Shown in pieces: positions 24,801 to 32,756 of a DNA stretch of 36,019 nucleotides (positions are counted from its first letter, which is position 1; each line of letters begins with the position of its first letter). Under the pieces are notes generated by a model. The model searched no databases. It was not told where the DNA came from and saw only the letters and a list, made by a program, of their open reading frames with translations. The translations under genes were made by a program, and so were the position numbers. This stretch comes from Actinomycetes bacterium (GTDB taxonomy: Bacteria > Actinomycetota > Actinomycetes > Streptosporangiales > Streptosporangiaceae), in assembly GCA_025964575.1 (NCBI GenBank), contig JAOPYO010000008.1, positions 1 to 36,019 on the forward strand, read 5' to 3'.

Positions 24801-25757
24801 ATGCATCGGGTGGTCGTGCTCGCCGTGGACGGCGTGATCCCTTTCGAGCTCAGCCTCGCGTCCCGGATCTTCGGAATCGCCTGGGATGCCGACCGGCGGC
24901 CTCTGTACGAGGTGATCACCTGCACACCGGATGGTAGGCCGGTGGCCACGGCCGCCGACTTCTCCGTCGCGGTCGCCCATGATGCCTCGGTGCTGGCCAC
25001 CGCCGACACCGTCGTCATCCCGGCGTCCGAGGCGATGGCCGAGATCACCGGCCCGGACGCCCTGCCGCCCGCGCTGGCGGACGCGCTCGCGCTGATCCGT
25101 CCCGAGACCCGGATGGTCTCGATCTGCCTGGCCTCCTATGTGCTGGCCGCCGCAGGCCTCCTGGACGGCCTGCCCGCGACCACCCACTGGCGGCACGCCG
25201 GGAACTTCCAGCGGCTGTTCCCCGGCGTCAAAGTGAACCCCAAGGTCCTGTTCGTGGACGCGGGCCGGATCCTCACCTCGGCGGGAGCTGCCGCCGGCGT
25301 GGACCTCTGCCTGCACCTGGTCCGCCGCGACCACGGCAGCGGCATCGCCAACGACGTGGCCCGCTCCTGTGTCGTCCCCCCGTGGCGGGACGGCGGCCAG
25401 GCCCAGTACATCGAGCGTCCCGTCCCCGAGGTCTCGGACGCGGGCACCGCGCTCACCCGTGCCTGGGCCCTCGACCGGCTGGACCACACGCTCCCGCTCA
25501 AGGATCTGGCCGCCCACGCCGGGATGAGCCGCCGCACCTTCACCCGCCGCTTCCGCGCCGAGGTCGGCCAGAGTCCCGGGCAGTGGCTCACCCAGCAGCG
25601 GGTCGACCTGGCCCGGCATCTGCTGGAGCACAGCGAACTGCCGGTCGACCGGATCGCCGAGCGCTCGGGCTTCGGCACGGCCGCCTCGCTGCGTCAGCAT
25701 CTGCAGAGCGCGATCGCGGTCTCCCCGAACGCCTACCGCAGGACCTTCCGCGGCTAG
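24801..25757 (+). CDS. GlxA-family AraC-type transcriptional regulator
   Basis: A 318-residue regulator from ATG 24801; the longer frame upstream runs back into the divergent gene and is rejected. Residues 1-190 are a DJ-1/PfpI-like domain (VVLAVDGVIPFELSLASRIF; SICLASYVLAAAGLLDG with the elbow Cys). Residues about 215-318 form the AraC double helix-turn-helix (LKDLAAHAGMSRRTFTRRF; then VDRIAERSGFGTAASLRQHL and SPNAYRRTF). The sensor domain binds unknown metabolites in this family. It most likely regulates the divergent quinone oxidoreductase. The broken ATPase fragment begins 20 bp after its stop codon. Confidence 0.92.
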   Translation: MHRVVVLAVDGVIPFELSLASRIFGIAWDADRRPLYEVITCTPDGRPVATAADFSVAVAHDASVLATADTVVIPASEAMAEITGPDALPPALADALALIRPETRMVSICLASYVLAAAGLLDGLPATTHWRHAGNFQRLFPGVKVNPKVLFVDAGRILTSAGAAAGVDLCLHLVRRDHGSGIANDVARSCVVPPWRDGGQAQYIERPVPEVSDAGTALTRAWALDRLDHTLPLKDLAAHAGMSRRTFTRRFRAEVGQSPGQWLTQQRVDLARHLLEHSELPVDRIAERSGFGTAASLRQHLQSAIAVSPNAYRRTFRG

Positions 25758-25776
25758 TCGAGACGCCACCTCGGGG

Positions 25777-25977
25777 TTGGGCAGGATGCACGGATCGTAC
25801 GGCTACGGAATGGCGGTGATCTGCGTACGGGCCGGAGTGCACATCTGGATCCGCCAGGACTCACTCTCCTACTGAGCCCCGATGAACGGCACGGTGCGGC
25901 ATCCGCTCTCCAACGCGATCGAAGTGGTCGAGCAGGTCGTCCAGTGCTGCGAGGACCTCGACGCGGTCGACAGGTGA
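25777..25977 (+). pseudogene. Broken second copy of the ATPase C-terminal domain
   Basis: This stretch is about 88-90% identical to 23572-23772 and encodes the same sequence from GRMHGSYGYGMAVICVRAG through IEVVEQVVQ to a stop, but a TGC (Cys219 in the intact copy) is TGA here (within TACTGAGCC). The 5' end stops abruptly just after the AraC gene, so there is no ATPase domain or start codon. Several differences are silent (GCT/GCG, TCC/TCA, CAC/CAT, GAG/GAA), suggesting that the copy was once under protein-level selection before decaying. Similarity seems to run past the stop to a shared GCGTCT-AGC-like tail. Confidence 0.85.
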
Positions 25978-25988
25978 GACGGTGCGTC

Positions 25989-26615
25989 TTAGCCGATCAG
26001 GCGTCGCCGTGGATCTCCCACCGCGTCCAGCACGAGGTGCCACGGATAGCTGTCGATCTTCTCTGCGCCGGTTCCGGGCTGGTGCGGCTCGAACTGTCCC
26101 CGGCCGACGAGCACGCGCACACCCATCAGCTGCAGTTCGGCGATGCTGCGGGCCAATACCGGGTTGGCGGCCAGCGCCGCGTTGAGGAACGGCAGTACGG
26201 CCGTGGGGACGCCGAGTGGGACCAGCTCGGCGAGCAGGCCCAGCGCGTAGTTGTCCGAGGTGCCGTGCGCCCACTTGTTGATGGTGTTGTACGTGGCCGG
26301 GGCGACGACGATCGCGTCCGCGCGCGGGAAGGTGCCGGGCTCGCCGAACTGGCGGTGCCGGCTGCGGGCGGGATGGCCGCTGAGCTCCTCCACCGCGAGT
26401 ACGTCGAGGAAGTCCACGGCCGACGGGGTCGGGATGATCCAGATGTCCCAGCCGCGTTCCTGCGCCAGCCGGATGAGCCGATGGACGTGCCTCGCCGGAC
26501 CGGCGGCGCACACGATGGCATAGAGGACGGGGCGGCGCGCGGGCTGGGTCACACTGGTCAGTTCAGCGTCACAGGGGCCCCTACGGCAAGTGGACCGGAC
26601 CCGGGGACAGATCAT
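25989..26615 (-). CDS. Flavoprotein (PPC-decarboxylase-like fold)
   Basis: A protein of up to 208 residues. ATG 26615 is the longest start, but a GTG at 26552 (VTQPARRPVLYAIVCAAG) begins just before the first strand and may be the true one; neither has a strong ribosome site. The fold of the flavoprotein/CoaC/UbiX group shows in VLYAIVCAAGPARHVHRLI, the flavin-contact block VVAPATYNTINKWAHGTSDN, and LPFLNAALAANP in the position of the substrate-recognition PXMNXXMW clamp. Members bind FMN and decarboxylate or oxidise cysteine-type substrates. The partner gene is unknown. Hairpins separate it from the MMPL gene upstream. Confidence 0.85.
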   Translation of the reverse strand: MICPRVRSTCRRGPCDAELTSVTQPARRPVLYAIVCAAGPARHVHRLIRLAQERGWDIWIIPTPSAVDFLDVLAVEELSGHPARSRHRQFGEPGTFPRADAIVVAPATYNTINKWAHGTSDNYALGLLAELVPLGVPTAVLPFLNAALAANPVLARSIAELQLMGVRVLVGRGQFEPHQPGTGAEKIDSYPWHLVLDAVGDPRRRLIG

Positions 26616-26645
26616 TGTGGCCGACCGGTCGTCTTCCCCGCCCCA

Positions 26646-26706
26646 AAAGAGACGTGATCACGCAACCGTTCGACGAACGATCGCATGATCACGCAGGGAA
26701 TCTCTT
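26646..26706 (-). terminator. Imperfect stem-loop downstream of the MMPL gene
   Basis: Arms 26654-26672 and 26674-26692 match at 16 of 19 positions, with GTGATCAC at the outer ends, and AAGAGA / TCTCTT (26646-26651, 26701-26706) can extend the stem. It is the second of two adjacent hairpins between the MMPL and flavoprotein genes. Confidence 0.4.
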
Positions 26707-26751
26707 CGCCCTGACCGTCCCGCGGCGGATGCGCGGGATGGTCAGGGCGAG
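26705..26751 (-). terminator. Strong stem-loop terminator of the MMPL gene
   Basis: CCCTGACCGTCCCGCG (26709-26724) pairs with 26732-26747 with a single mismatch (a wobble in RNA on one strand) around a 7-base loop. Flanking bases extend the stem to about 20 bp. It lies 45 bp past the MMPL stop codon. Confidence 0.75.
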
Positions 26752-26792
26752 AAGCATGACCTTCTAGGAGCTCACGGCTTTCAGCCTCGGGG

Positions 26793-28985
26793 TCATCCGC
26801 TCAGCAGTGCCGGTTCCCGGGGCTCGGCGGGAACGGGCTCTTCGGGCGGCTCCACGGACAGGTGCGGGAGGCGCTTGTCCAGCCAGGTGGGGAGCCACCA
26901 GTTGGCGCTGCCGAACACATGCATCATGGCGGGGACCAGGATCGTCCGCAGGATGAAGGCGTCCAGGGCGACCGCGGCGGCGAGGCCGATGCCGAACTCG
27001 GCGATGGTGCGCTGGCCACCGATGGCGAAGGCGACGAACACCGCGATCATGATGGTGGCGGCCGCTGTGATGACCCGGCCGGTCTGGGCCTGGCCGATCC
27101 TGATCGCCTTCCTGTTGTCCCCGGAGTGAACCCATTCCTCGTGCATCCGGCTGACCAGGAACACCTGATAGTCCATGGACAGCCCGAACAGGATGGACAG
27201 CATGATCACCGGCAGGAACGCCTCGATCGGCCCAGAGGCGCCCATGCCCAGCGGGTCGGAGCCCCAGCCGAACTGGAAGAAGGCCACGACGACACCAAAG
27301 GATGCTCCTGCGGCGAGCAGGTTCATCACCGCGGCGGTGAGCGGCACCAGCAGGCTGCGGAAGGCGACGAGCAGCAGCACGAAGCCCAGGGCGACGATGA
27401 CCGCGATGAACAGCGGCAGCTTGCCGGTCAGCACGCCGGCGAAGTCGTTGAAGATGGCCGTCGCACCGCCGACGTAGACCTTCAGGGAGTTGCCCTGCTC
27501 TGCCGCGGGGACGAGGTCGTGACGCAGGTGCTCGATCAGATCGGAGGTCGCCTTCGATTGCGGCGCAGAGGACGGGATGACCTGCACGATGCCGACCGTG
27601 GCACCGGGCTTCATCGGCAGCGGAACCACTTCGGCCACGCCCTTGATCTGGCCGACCTGCTGGGCCAGCCGGCTCAGTGCCTGCTGGTCGGCGGCCGTCG
27701 GCGTCTGCGCGACCAGCTGGAGCGGGCCGTTGAAACCGGGCCCGAACCCGTCGGCGAGCAGGTCGTACGCCTGGCGGGTGGTGCTCGAGGTGGGGTTGTT
27801 GCCCGCGTCGGAAGAGCCCAGGCGCAGCGAGAAGACCGGGACGGCCAGGACCGCGATGAGCGCCAGTGCCACAACGGACAGCAGCTTGGGGCGGCGCTCG
27901 ACCACTCCAGCCCAACGGTCCCAGACACCGGCCTTCTCGACCGCGGCGGATCCGCCCTTGGCCAGCCGGCGGCGTTCGCGGCGGCTGAGGGTCCGCATGC
28001 CGAGGAAGCCGAGCATCGCCGGCAGCAGGGTGATGGCTCCGATCACTGTGCACAGCACGGTGACGGACGAGGCGATGGCCATGCCGTTGAGGAAGCTCAT
28101 GCCGAGCACGAACAGGCCGAGCAATGCGATCACCACGGTGGCACCGGCGAACAGCACCGCCCGGCCGGAGGTGTCGATCGCCTTGATGATCGACGCCTCG
28201 ACTGTCAGGCCCGCTTTCAGGCCGGTGCGGTGCCGGGTGACGATGAACAGCGCGTAGTCGATGCCGACGCCCAGGCCGATGAGAGCGCCCAGGATCGGGC
28301 CGATCTGGCCGATGGTGAAGACATGGGTGAGCAGGCCCACCGCCATCAGGCCGGAGCCCAGCCCGGCGACCGCCGTCAGGATCGGCATCAGCATCGCGAA
28401 GAACGAGCCGAAGGCGATCAGCAGCACGATCGCGGCTGCGACGATGCCGATGAGTTCGCTGCTGGACGGGGGAGTCCGTTCGAGCTGACTGATCGTATTG
28501 CCGCCGAGCTCGACCCGCAGGCCGTCGGTCCGCGCGCCCTTGGCGGTGTCGATGACACGCTGTACGTCGGGCTTGGGCAGCTTCTGATCCTGCTGCGTGA
28601 AGGCGACCTGGGCGTAGGCGGTGCGGCCGTCCTTGCTGATCTGCCGGGCTCCCTGCCGCCCGTAGGGGCTGGTCACAGAGGCGATCGACGGCAGTTTGGA
28701 GATCTTGTCGAGGGTCGCGGTCATCCGCTGCTGGATAGCGGTGTCCTTGACGGTGGCGTTCTGCCCGACCTGCCAGACCACCGTGGCGCTGGCGCCGGAC
28801 TGGGCCGGAAGGGACTTCTGTAGCAGGTCCAGGGCCTTGGTGGACTCGGTGCCGGGCAGCGAGAAGCTGTCGCTGTAAGAGGAGCCGACCGAAGCCGAGG
28901 TGACACCCAGCCCGACGAGGGCGCCCAGCCACAGCAGGACCACGATGAGCCGGTGTTGATAACACCAGCGTGCGAGCGTGGACAC
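26793..28985 (-). CDS. MMPL family transporter
   Basis: A 730-residue RND-superfamily membrane protein starting at GTG 28985, ten bases after GGAGG. The layout is classic: one N-terminal helix (about 12-30), a periplasmic-type loop (30-165), five helices (about 168-320), a cytosolic segment, a helix near 370, a second outer loop and five more helices (about 525-690). The functional Asp-Tyr pairs are present in GVGIDYALFIVTRHR and GLSMDYQVFLVSRMHEEW, as in mycobacterial MmpL3. The family exports lipids, siderophores or drugs. It lies directly downstream of a histidine kinase/response regulator pair on the same strand, which may control it. Confidence 0.95.
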   Translation of the reverse strand: MSTLARWCYQHRLIVVLLWLGALVGLGVTSASVGSSYSDSFSLPGTESTKALDLLQKSLPAQSGASATVVWQVGQNATVKDTAIQQRMTATLDKISKLPSIASVTSPYGRQGARQISKDGRTAYAQVAFTQQDQKLPKPDVQRVIDTAKGARTDGLRVELGGNTISQLERTPPSSSELIGIVAAAIVLLIAFGSFFAMLMPILTAVAGLGSGLMAVGLLTHVFTIGQIGPILGALIGLGVGIDYALFIVTRHRTGLKAGLTVEASIIKAIDTSGRAVLFAGATVVIALLGLFVLGMSFLNGMAIASSVTVLCTVIGAITLLPAMLGFLGMRTLSRRERRRLAKGGSAAVEKAGVWDRWAGVVERRPKLLSVVALALIAVLAVPVFSLRLGSSDAGNNPTSSTTRQAYDLLADGFGPGFNGPLQLVAQTPTAADQQALSRLAQQVGQIKGVAEVVPLPMKPGATVGIVQVIPSSAPQSKATSDLIEHLRHDLVPAAEQGNSLKVYVGGATAIFNDFAGVLTGKLPLFIAVIVALGFVLLLVAFRSLLVPLTAAVMNLLAAGASFGVVVAFFQFGWGSDPLGMGASGPIEAFLPVIMLSILFGLSMDYQVFLVSRMHEEWVHSGDNRKAIRIGQAQTGRVITAAATIMIAVFVAFAIGGQRTIAEFGIGLAAAVALDAFILRTILVPAMMHVFGSANWWLPTWLDKRLPHLSVEPPEEPVPAEPREPALLSG

Positions 28986-29074
28986 GACGAAAAAACCTCC
29001 AGAAATGGTTCACGGGACCCGGGTGGGGCGCCCCGGGCAGCGGGCTCAGGCCGTGTGACGGCCGGGACCGGCAG

Positions 29075-29088
29075 TGATCTACCGATCA
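29075..29088. promoter_or_regulatory. Short dyad upstream of the MMPL gene
   Basis: TGATC and GATCA around a 4-base spacer (TACC), about 90 bp before the MMPL start. It has the right size for a dimeric regulator such as the NarL-type response regulator encoded just upstream. Only a candidate. Confidence 0.3.
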
Positions 29089-29158
29089 TTGGTTCAAGCA
29101 TGTCGTCTCGATGAGGCGGACTCGTCGGCCACAGGGAGGGTCTTGCCACTACCGCGTT

Positions 29159-29187
29159 CGCAGTAGCCGCCCAGCGGGGCTACTGCG
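29159..29187 (-). terminator. Stem-loop at the 3' end of the response regulator gene
   Basis: CGCAGTAGCC (29159-29168) pairs perfectly with GGCTACTGCG (29178-29187) around a 9-base loop. It overlaps the stop codon of the response regulator gene and would separate its transcript from the MMPL gene. Confidence 0.6.
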
Positions 29188-29860
29188 GGGAGGGGCCGCT
29201 CGGAGTTACCAGCCGCGTCTCGTAGGCGATCATCACCAGCTGTGCCCGGTCGTGTGCGCCGAGCTTCACCATCGCCCGGTTCACATGGGTCTTGGCCGTG
29301 AACGGACTGATCTGGAGCCGGTCGGCGATCTCGTCGTTGGTCAGCCCGGCCGCCACCATGATCATGATTTCGCGTTCCCGGTCGGTGAGCCCGGACAGCC
29401 GCTCCCGAGCGTGATCCGAGGCCTCGGCGGGTCCGCTGAGGAAGCGGGCGATGAGCCCCCGGGTGGCCGCGGGGGACAGCAGCGCATCACCCCTGGCCAC
29501 GACCCGGATCGCCTCCTGGAGATCCTCGGCCTCCACGCCTTTGCCGAGGAACCCGCTGGCCCCCGCCCTGAGCGCCGCGAACACGTACTCGTCGATCTCG
29601 AACGTCGTCAGCACCAGCACCCGAACTCCGGCCAGGCCGTCGTCGGTGGTGATCTCCCGGGTGGCGACGAGCCCGTCCATGTCCGGCATCCGGATGTCCA
29701 TGAGCACGACGTCGGCCTGGGCGGAGCGGGCGAGATCGACCGCTTCCCGGCCGTTCGCGGCCTCGCCCACCACCTCCAGATCGGGGGCGGAGTTCACCAG
29801 CACTTTGAAGCCCGCTCGCACCAGGGCCTGGTCGTCGGCGAGCACGATGCGGATCGTCAT
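29180..29860 (-). CDS. NarL/LuxR-type response regulator
   Basis: A 226-residue regulator whose start overlaps the kinase stop by four bases (ATGA). The receiver domain (1-122) has Asp9-Asp10, phosphoacceptor Asp55 (VLMDIRMPDMDG), Thr85-Thr86 (VLTTFE) and Lys107 (GFLGKG). The LuxR helix-turn-helix (about 155-215) reads LTDREREIMIMVAAGLTNDE and then ISPFTAKTHVNRAMVKLGAHDR. It is the partner of the kinase at 29857. The MMPL gene 195 bp downstream is the obvious candidate target, because the DNA between them holds a dyad at 29075. Confidence 0.95.
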   Translation of the reverse strand: MTIRIVLADDQALVRAGFKVLVNSAPDLEVVGEAANGREAVDLARSAQADVVLMDIRMPDMDGLVATREITTDDGLAGVRVLVLTTFEIDEYVFAALRAGASGFLGKGVEAEDLQEAIRVVARGDALLSPAATRGLIARFLSGPAEASDHARERLSGLTDREREIMIMVAAGLTNDEIADRLQISPFTAKTHVNRAMVKLGAHDRAQLVMIAYETRLVTPSGPSPQ

Positions 29861-31059
29861 GCGCAGAACCCCCGGGACTTCCGGGCGCTCTGCGGAAATG
29901 GCAGCACGGTCCGCACCTGGAAGCCGCCGTCCGGTCCCGGGCCCGCCGAGAAGGTCCCGCCGACCGAGAGCGCGCGCTCACGCATGCCGAGCAGGCCATG
30001 GCCGGTGCCGTCGGCCGCTCCGTCGCAGCCGATTCCGTCGTCGGTCACCTCCAGGCGCAGCTCGCCGGGACCATAGCCGATGTGGAGCACGGCCGATGCG
30101 CCGCCCGAGTGCTTGCTCACGTTCGTCAGTGCTTCCTGCACCACCCGATAGGCGGTCAGATCGACGGTGGCCGGCAGCTCGCGCGCCTTACCTTCGACGT
30201 GCTGCTCAACCAGGAGGCCGCTCGCCTCGAAGGACGCGATCAACTTGGGCAGCCGGTCGAATCCCGGGGCAGGATCGGTGGCCAGGCCCTCCGGAGAGTT
30301 CGGCTGACGCAGCAGGCCCACGGTCGTCCGCAGTTCGTCCAGCGCCGCCCTGCCCGCCACCCTGATATGGGTGAGGGCCTCCCTGGCCTGAACCGGCTCG
30401 GTCTCCATGACATGTGCCGCGACGCCCGCCTGCACATTGATCAGAGCGATGTGGTGGGCGAGCACGTCGTGGAGTTCCCGGGCGATGCGCAGGCGTTCCT
30501 CCATGACACGGCGGCCCGCCTCCTCTTCCCGCGTCCGCTCGGCTCGCAGCGCGCGCTCCTCGATGGCCGTCACATAGGCGCGGCGGCTCCGTACGGCCTC
30601 TCCCACCGCGGCGGCGAGCGCGGTCTGGGCCACCAGTCCCACGATCTCGGAACTGATCCACGACGTGTCGCCGAACAGGATCCCTGCACCGGCCAGGATC
30701 ACCGCGACCACCGTCGTCATCCATAGGGTGGTGCGGCGGGAACTCCCCAACGCTACCGTGTACGTGGCGATCATCGTCGCCAGCATCAGCGGGCTGCGGA
30801 GCCCCCCGAGGGCGAGATAGACCGTCATCCCGGCCGTAGCGACCACTAGGACCGTGCGAGACCACCGACGCCGGAACACCAGGGCCCCGCAGACCACCGC
30901 GCCGAGTAGCACGGTCGTCAACGTCAGAGGTCCCGACTCGGCCTTGGGGTGGATCACGGGCACGACCAGGGCCAGCACATAGGTGGCGGCGGCGATCAGC
31001 CCGTCCAGCAGCAGGGGGTGGGACAGGGCGGCCCGCCGCGCCTCGGTCAGGCGGTTCAC
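29857..31059 (-). CDS. Sensor histidine kinase (HisKA_3 type)
   Basis: A 400-residue membrane kinase starting at GTG 31059; GAGGGA stands very close to the start. Five or so helices (about 16-36, 45-61, 68-85, 90-105, 112-129) form a membrane sensor with almost no extracellular domain, as in DesK-like kinases that sense the membrane itself. The dimerisation/phosphorylation block is RLRIARELHDVLAHHIALI with His197. The ATPase domain has EALTNVSKHSGG (N-box) and VTDDGIGCDG, then GHGLLGMRERA. It phosphorylates the response regulator encoded after the ATGA overlap. With the MMPL gene it forms a plausible envelope-stress or drug-response unit. Confidence 0.94.
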   Translation of the reverse strand: MNRLTEARRAALSHPLLLDGLIAAATYVLALVVPVIHPKAESGPLTLTTVLLGAVVCGALVFRRRWSRTVLVVATAGMTVYLALGGLRSPLMLATMIATYTVALGSSRRTTLWMTTVVAVILAGAGILFGDTSWISSEIVGLVAQTALAAAVGEAVRSRRAYVTAIEERALRAERTREEEAGRRVMEERLRIARELHDVLAHHIALINVQAGVAAHVMETEPVQAREALTHIRVAGRAALDELRTTVGLLRQPNSPEGLATDPAPGFDRLPKLIASFEASGLLVEQHVEGKARELPATVDLTAYRVVQEALTNVSKHSGGASAVLHIGYGPGELRLEVTDDGIGCDGAADGTGHGLLGMRERALSVGGTFSAGPGPDGGFQVRTVLPFPQSARKSRGFCA

Positions 31060-31156
31060 TCCCTCACGGTAGTGGCCGGGTGGCGGTGCACCATCATTCG
31101 CAGGTACCGGCGTCCACTACTTCGATCGCAGTACGCCTCGCTGGAAGACGGGTCGC

Positions 31157-31330
31157 TCAGCCCAGGGCCAGGATGACGAGTGCCACGATGTGGGTGAGCA
31201 CGACGAAGCCGAGCACGAAGGCGAAGACCATTGCGGCCGGCCGGTGCTCGACGTACTTCCCGGCCTTCAGAGGGCCCCGCCCACGCTGATGCAGCGCGAT
31301 GCGCTCCTCGAGGGGCGGTCGGCCGAACAT
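31157..31330 (-). CDS. Small single-pass membrane protein (57 aa)
   Basis: ATG 31330 shares its A with the TGA of the upstream 77-aa gene, so the two are coupled. The 57 residues have a basic cytosolic part (MFGRPPLEERIALHQRGRG) and one helix (VFAFVLGFVVLTHIVALVIL) at the C-terminus, giving a tail-anchored layout. No family recognised. It lies between the kinase and the carotenoid oxygenase fragment, and forms a two-gene unit with 31330-31563. Confidence 0.65.
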   Translation of the reverse strand: MFGRPPLEERIALHQRGRGPLKAGKYVEHRPAAMVFAFVLGFVVLTHIVALVILALG

Positions 31331-31563
31331 CAGTGCGATTGCTCGGCTATGGCCACGTGCGGCTGCTCGGCTATGACCACGTCGCTCATGATGTCGACCA
31401 CGAGGGCGAGCACGCCGCCGAGCGCGACGATCCCCGCGCCGATCCAGAACATCAGCCAACTCGGCCCCAGCGGAAGCGCCAGACCTGCCACGGCGAATCC
31501 GATGAAGATCACAGCTACCGCGACCCACGATGACGGCCGTCCCGCGTGGCCACTGCTCGACAT
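31330..31563 (-). CDS. HGxxPAAW-like small membrane protein (77 aa)
   Basis: ATG 31563 has GGAGG eight bases upstream. Near the N-terminus HAGRPSSW (residues 6-13) matches the HGxxPAAW motif of small actinobacterial two-helix proteins, with conservative changes (G to A, AA to SS). Two helices follow (about 14-30 and 36-56). The C-terminus is odd: an IAEQPH and then an IAEQSH in a short tandem repeat (an 18-bp near-identical DNA repeat at about 31339-31380). HGxxPAAW proteins have no known biochemical role. Overlaps the 57-aa gene. Confidence 0.75.
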   Translation of the reverse strand: MSSSGHAGRPSSWVAVAVIFIGFAVAGLALPLGPSWLMFWIGAGIVALGGVLALVVDIMSDVVIAEQPHVAIAEQSH

Positions 31564-31644
31564 CCGTTCAACCTCCGATAGATACGTTCGAATCCTCTCA
31601 AGTGTATTGATGCTGGGAGGCCACTCGCCCATGACCCCTGGAAT

Positions 31645-32742
31645 GTGGGCCAGTGGAAGCGGTCGTACGGCGAATCGGGCGCGAACCCGGCCGCCGGTCA
31701 GACCGTGTCGGTCGATGTCTCGGTGTTCGGCAAGGCCGACTGGGGCGGCGCGTTCCCGTACGACTGCGGCGTCTCGGCGCACACGAAGGTCGACGATCGC
31801 ACCGGGGAGCTGCTGTTCTTCAACTACAGCACCGCCGCGCCGTACCTGCACTACGGCGTCGTCGACGCCGACGACCGCCTCGTCCACCACACCGACGTGC
31901 CGCTGCCCGGCCCGCGGCTGCCACATGACATGGCCTTCACCGAGAATTACGCGATCCTCAACGACTGCCCGCTGTTCTGGGAGCCGGAGCTGCTGGCCAA
32001 GGGCGTGTACGCCGCCCGGTTCCATCCGGAGCTGCCGACCCGCCTCGGGGTCATCCCGCGCCGCGGCGGCGCCGGGCAGGTCCGCTGGTACGAAGGCGCG
32101 CCGACGTACGTCCTGCACTGGGTCAACGCCTACGAGGAGGGCAACGAGATCGTCCTGGACGGATTCTTCCAGGGCGAACCGGAGCCCAGGGACACCGGCG
32201 AGGGCGACTTCTACCAGCGGATGTTCCGCTTCCTGGCCCTCGACCGGATGCAGACGCGGCTGTACCGCTGGCGGCTCAACCTGGACACCGGCCGGTGCAA
32301 GGAGGAGCGCCTCACCGACTCCATCACCGAGTTCGGCGTGCTCAACAATGCCTACGGTGGCCGGCCCTACCGGTATGCCTACGCCGCGACCGGGGTGAAG
32401 GGCTGGTTCCTGTTCGACGGGCTGGTCCGGCACGACCTGCTGACCGGATCCGAGGAGCGCTACCGCCTCCCGGACGGGGTGTACGGCAGCGAGCCCGCCA
32501 TGGCGCCGCGTCTGGGATCCTCCGGTGAGGACGCCGGTTACCTTGTTACGCTGACGACCGACATGAACGAAGATCGGTCCGCGTGTCTGATCTTCGACGC
32601 GGCGCGGGTCTCCGACGGGCCGGTGGCACGCATTCGGCTGCCCGAACGGATCTCCAGCGGTACCCACGCCACCTGGGCTGCGGGGGAGTCCATCCCCGGC
32701 TGGCGCGACGCAGAGTCCGCGGCCACCGCGGTACGGCTCTGA
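31645..32742 (+). CDS. Carotenoid oxygenase family protein, N-terminus missing
   Basis: 365 residues from GTG 31645, the first possible start; the family normally has about 450-500. The four iron-binding histidines of carotenoid cleavage dioxygenases are all present: His46 (GVSAHTKVD), His94 (LPHDMAFTENY), His158 (LHWVNAYEEG) and His341 (SGTHATWAAG). In-frame codons upstream of the GTG (31606-31644) still look homologous (AGRPLAHDPWNVGQW) but reach a TAG at 31579 with no start, so the first 100 or more residues, which make the first propeller blades, are gone. It may be inactive. The tandem HxlR gene follows after 14 bp, suggesting one operon. Confidence 0.8.
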   Translation: MGQWKRSYGESGANPAAGQTVSVDVSVFGKADWGGAFPYDCGVSAHTKVDDRTGELLFFNYSTAAPYLHYGVVDADDRLVHHTDVPLPGPRLPHDMAFTENYAILNDCPLFWEPELLAKGVYAARFHPELPTRLGVIPRRGGAGQVRWYEGAPTYVLHWVNAYEEGNEIVLDGFFQGEPEPRDTGEGDFYQRMFRFLALDRMQTRLYRWRLNLDTGRCKEERLTDSITEFGVLNNAYGGRPYRYAYAATGVKGWFLFDGLVRHDLLTGSEERYRLPDGVYGSEPAMAPRLGSSGEDAGYLVTLTTDMNEDRSACLIFDAARVSDGPVARIRLPERISSGTHATWAAGESIPGWRDAESAATAVRL

Positions 32743-32756
32743 AAGGCGACGCCACC

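Noticed and set aside
26862..28823. Very long open frame on the + strand (653 codons) opposite the MMPL gene
   Set aside because: Antisense shadow caused by high GC at third positions; low-complexity Asp/Gly/Gln/His/Arg content, no ribosome site, and the minus strand encodes a clear MMPL transporter.
31190..32398. 402-codon + strand frame overlapping the carotenoid oxygenase, with an ATG at 31631 behind GGGAGG
   Set aside because: Arg/Thr/Pro-rich shadow frame; only the neighbouring frame carries the four histidines. The good ribosome site is noted as a possible sign of an old frameshift.
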